NCBI GenBank assembly: GCA_050732995.1
Contig: JBOHSA010000223.1
Span: 1-8,014 of the forward strand
Length of the DNA stretch: 8,014 bases
Source: JBOHSA01 sp050732995
Lineage (GTDB): Bacteria; Gemmatimonadota; Gemmatimonadetes; Gemmatimonadales; GWC2-71-9
Direction: 5' to 3'
The translations under genes and the position numbers were made by a program. Below, in pieces: positions 6,548 through 8,014 of the stretch. The notes under the pieces are model-generated. The model worked only from the letters and a program-made list of their open reading frames with translations, did not search any database and was not told the DNA's origin. Every line of letters begins with the position of its first letter. Position 1 is the first letter of the stretch.

Positions 6548-7003
6548 ATGGGGGGACAGCGGGGGGGAGACTCGTGGCTCGAGCGGCTCGAGCGGGTAAT
6601 GCGGGGGGAGGCGGCGGCGCCGGTCGCGCAGCTGATCGGATTCCGGCTCGCGCGCTTCGAGCCCGGACGTGCGTGGTGCGAGCTGGAGGCGACGGCCGAG
6701 CGGCACGGCAACCCGATGGGGACCGTGCATGGGGGGATCCTGTGCGACCTGGCGGACGCGGCGATGGGCCTCGCCTGGGCGACGGAGCTGGCAGACGACG
6801 AATCGTTCACCACGCTCGAGCTGAAGATCAACTATCTGCGCCCCGTGTGGCGCGCGACCCTGACCGCCGAGGCCGTCGTGGTGAAGCGCGGCGCCACGGT
6901 CGGGCTGGTCGAGTGCACCGTGACCGACGAGCAGCGGCGGCTCGTGGCCCGGGTGAGCAGCACGTGTCTCACGCTGCGCGGCGAGCAGGCGCGGGGGCGG
7001 TGA
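6548..7003 (+). CDS. PaaI-family hotdog-fold acyl-CoA thioesterase
   Basis: 151 residues, a normal length for a single hotdog domain. The protein should hydrolyse an acyl- or aryl-CoA thioester in the cytoplasm, probably as a dimer or tetramer. The core signature is G-N-P-x-G-x-x-H-G-G followed by LADAAMG. N55, H61, G62, G63 and D70 occupy the positions of conserved and catalytic residues in the PaaI/YdiI group, with D70 the likely acid on the central helix. Strands about 82-96 (FTTLELKINYLRPVW), 98-108 and 110-122 complete the fold. There is no signal peptide. Residues 1-20 are a charged leader outside the domain. The proline dehydrogenase gene begins four bases after its stop, so the two are probably co-transcribed. 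CoA substrate and pathway cannot be deduced; nothing else in the window belongs to phenylacetate degradation, so the symbol paaI is not used. Confidence 0.88.
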   Translation: MGGQRGGDSWLERLERVMRGEAAAPVAQLIGFRLARFEPGRAWCELEATAERHGNPMGTVHGGILCDLADAAMGLAWATELADDESFTTLELKINYLRPVWRATLTAEAVVVKRGATVGLVECTVTDEQRRLVARVSSTCLTLRGEQARGR

Positions 7004-7007
7004 GCCC

Positions 7008-7931
7008 GTGAGCCTCGCGCGTCGCCTGCTGCTTCGCGCCTCTCGCAGCGCCTGGCTCGCCGGGCAGCTCCGGGACCGCGCTTTCTTCCGCCGCGCCACG
7101 CGGCGCTTCATGCCGGGCGAGGACCTCGGCGCGGCGCTCGACGCGGCGGGCGAGCTCGCCCGCGCCGGCATCGGCGCCGTCCTCACCCAGCTCGGCGAGC
7201 AGGTCACGGGCGGCCCCGAAGCGGTCGCGGTGCGCGAGCACTACCTCACCGTCCTGGAGCGGGTGCGATCCCGCCGGCTCCCCGCTCAGATCTCGGTCAA
7301 GCTCACGCATCTCGGACTCGAGATCGACCTCGAGGCGTGCGCGCGCGCCGTCCAGATGCTCGCCGCCCGGGCCGCTGAAAGCGGGGCGTTCGTGTGGATC
7401 GACATGGAAGAGTCGCGCTACGTGGACGTCACGCTGGACGTGCTGCGCCGGACGCGCGCCGAGCACACGAACGTGGGCGTGTGCCTGCAGGCGTATCTCC
7501 GGCGCACCCCGACGGACCTCGACGTGCTGCTCCCGCTCCGACCGGCGATCCGGCTCGTGAAAGGCGCGTACAACGAGCCGGCCGGCGTGGCCTTCCCGCG
7601 CAAGCGGGACGTGGACGCGGCCTACGTCGCGCTGGCGGAGCGGTTGCTGGAGCGGGCGGCGGACGGGCACGCGTTCCCCGTGTTCGGGACGCACGACTGG
7701 GCGTTGATCGAGCGGATCCGCGAGCGGGCCGCAACGCTGGGCGTGGCGCCGCAGGGGTACGAGTTCCACCTGTTGTACGGGATTCGGGCGGCAGAGCAGC
7801 GCGCGCTCGCCGCGGCCGGCAACGCCGTCCGCGTGCTGATCAGCTACGGCACGGCCTGGTTCGCCTGGTACCTGCGGCGGCTCGCCGAGCGGCCGGCGAA
7901 CGTGTGGTTCGTGCTGCGGAACCTGGTCTAG
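7008..7931 (+). CDS. Proline dehydrogenase (monofunctional, FAD-dependent)
   Basis: 307 residues, matching monofunctional proline dehydrogenases rather than bifunctional PutA. It oxidises L-proline to pyrroline-5-carboxylate using FAD in a TIM-barrel fold and usually passes electrons to membrane quinones. Family motifs appear in order: LGEQV (62-66), ISVKLTHLGL (95-104, K98), WIDME (130-134), LQAYLRRT (160-167), RLVKGAY (182-188), GTHD (227-230), EFHLLYGIR (252-260), and the C-terminal SYGTAWFAWYLRRLAERPAN (279-298). R290 and R291 are the equivalents of the paired arginines that bind the proline carboxylate. All key residues look intact. The GTG at 7008 is preferred because the N-terminal residues through RFMPGE align with the usual family start; GGTGAG just upstream may serve as a ribosome site. 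It lies four bases after the thioesterase stop. No P5C dehydrogenase gene is in the window, so that partner must lie elsewhere. Confidence 0.95.
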   Translation: MSLARRLLLRASRSAWLAGQLRDRAFFRRATRRFMPGEDLGAALDAAGELARAGIGAVLTQLGEQVTGGPEAVAVREHYLTVLERVRSRRLPAQISVKLTHLGLEIDLEACARAVQMLAARAAESGAFVWIDMEESRYVDVTLDVLRRTRAEHTNVGVCLQAYLRRTPTDLDVLLPLRPAIRLVKGAYNEPAGVAFPRKRDVDAAYVALAERLLERAADGHAFPVFGTHDWALIERIRERAATLGVAPQGYEFHLLYGIRAAEQRALAAAGNAVRVLISYGTAWFAWYLRRLAERPANVWFVLRNLV

Positions 7932-8014
7932 GCGATCCGCTCCGGCTTGCGCCAGGGCGGCGCCAGGCCCAGGCGCCGCGACTGCGGGACGGGCGGCGGG
8001 GCGGTGTGCCAGCC
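7928..8014 (-). CDS. Probable 3' end of an unidentified minus-strand gene (partial)
   Basis: On the minus strand one frame stays open from the window edge to a TAG at 7930-7928, giving 28 residues that end PPWRKPERIA. All 28 codons end in G or C, while the other two minus-strand frames do not show this. That is the codon pattern of the real genes here. The stop overlaps that of the proline dehydrogenase within a shared CTAG, giving tail-to-tail genes with no spacer. I do not recognise the protein. The short length means chance cannot be excluded. Confidence 0.45.
   Translation of the reverse strand, partial: GWHTAPPPVPQSRRLGLAPPWRKPERIA
7957..7979. terminator. GC-rich hairpin after the proline dehydrogenase (weak terminator candidate)
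   Basis: GCGGCGCC and GGCGCCGC form a perfect eight-base stem around the seven-base loop AGGCCCA, 26 bases past the stop of the proline dehydrogenase. No T-run follows on either strand, so it does not look like a classic intrinsic terminator. It also falls inside the possible partial gene on the minus strand, where such symmetry can arise from GC-rich codons. Confidence 0.25.

Noticed and set aside
6574..6593. Tandem GGCTCGAGC repeat with two CTCGAG palindromes
   Set aside because: It encodes LERLER in the thioesterase N-terminus with ordinary codons; two copies in coding sequence do not suggest an operator.
6969..7769. Minus-strand frame of 266 codons opposite the proline dehydrogenase
   Set aside because: The plus strand carries every proline dehydrogenase motif; the antisense product is rich in arginine and histidine with no known fold.

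Overview
The window is GC-rich bacterial chromosomal DNA. Almost every third codon position in the real genes is G or C. The gene families suggest an environmental bacterium of the Gemmatimonadota or Acidobacteriota type: a large secreted Asp-box (BNR/VPS10-like) propeller protein, a membrane-anchored M19 dipeptidase, a secreted esterase-like hydrolase, a TMEM175-family remnant and a monofunctional proline dehydrogenase. This taxonomic guess comes from gene content only. No tRNA, rRNA, CRISPR array, insertion sequence or phage gene was seen.

Layout. Positions 5-34 hold an almost pure C tract just ahead of the first gene. Positions 59-3082 (+) encode an exported protein of about 1007 residues with eleven Asp-boxes. 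It converges, with a 9-bp gap, on a two-gene minus-strand operon. That operon is a secreted alpha/beta-hydrolase (6020 to 4281) followed 10 bp later by an M19 membrane dipeptidase (4270 to 3092). Upstream of the hydrolase, on the same strand, lies a decayed TMEM175/DUF1211 channel gene (about 6407 to 6060). It is frameshifted near a run of nine G and has lost its middle. Diverging from it is a plus-strand pair: a PaaI-type hotdog thioesterase (6548-7003) and, 4 bp later, a full-length proline dehydrogenase (7008-7931). The last 87 bases look like the 3' end of another minus-strand gene, whose stop codon interlocks with that of the proline dehydrogenase in one CTAG.

How the genes may work together. 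The three genes on the left are all predicted to act outside the cytoplasm, and two of them are hydrolases in one operon. That fits scavenging or processing of an extracellular or periplasmic ester or peptide substrate, but the substrate cannot be read from the sequence. The thioesterase and proline dehydrogenase are cytoplasmic. Proline dehydrogenase starts proline catabolism, and the partner P5C dehydrogenase is not in the window. I see no convincing new multi-gene system. The items most worth a second look are the TMEM175 wreck and the reading frame that runs from it into the hydrolase start, the poly-C/poly-G tracts, and the uncharacterised hydrolase-dipeptidase pair.
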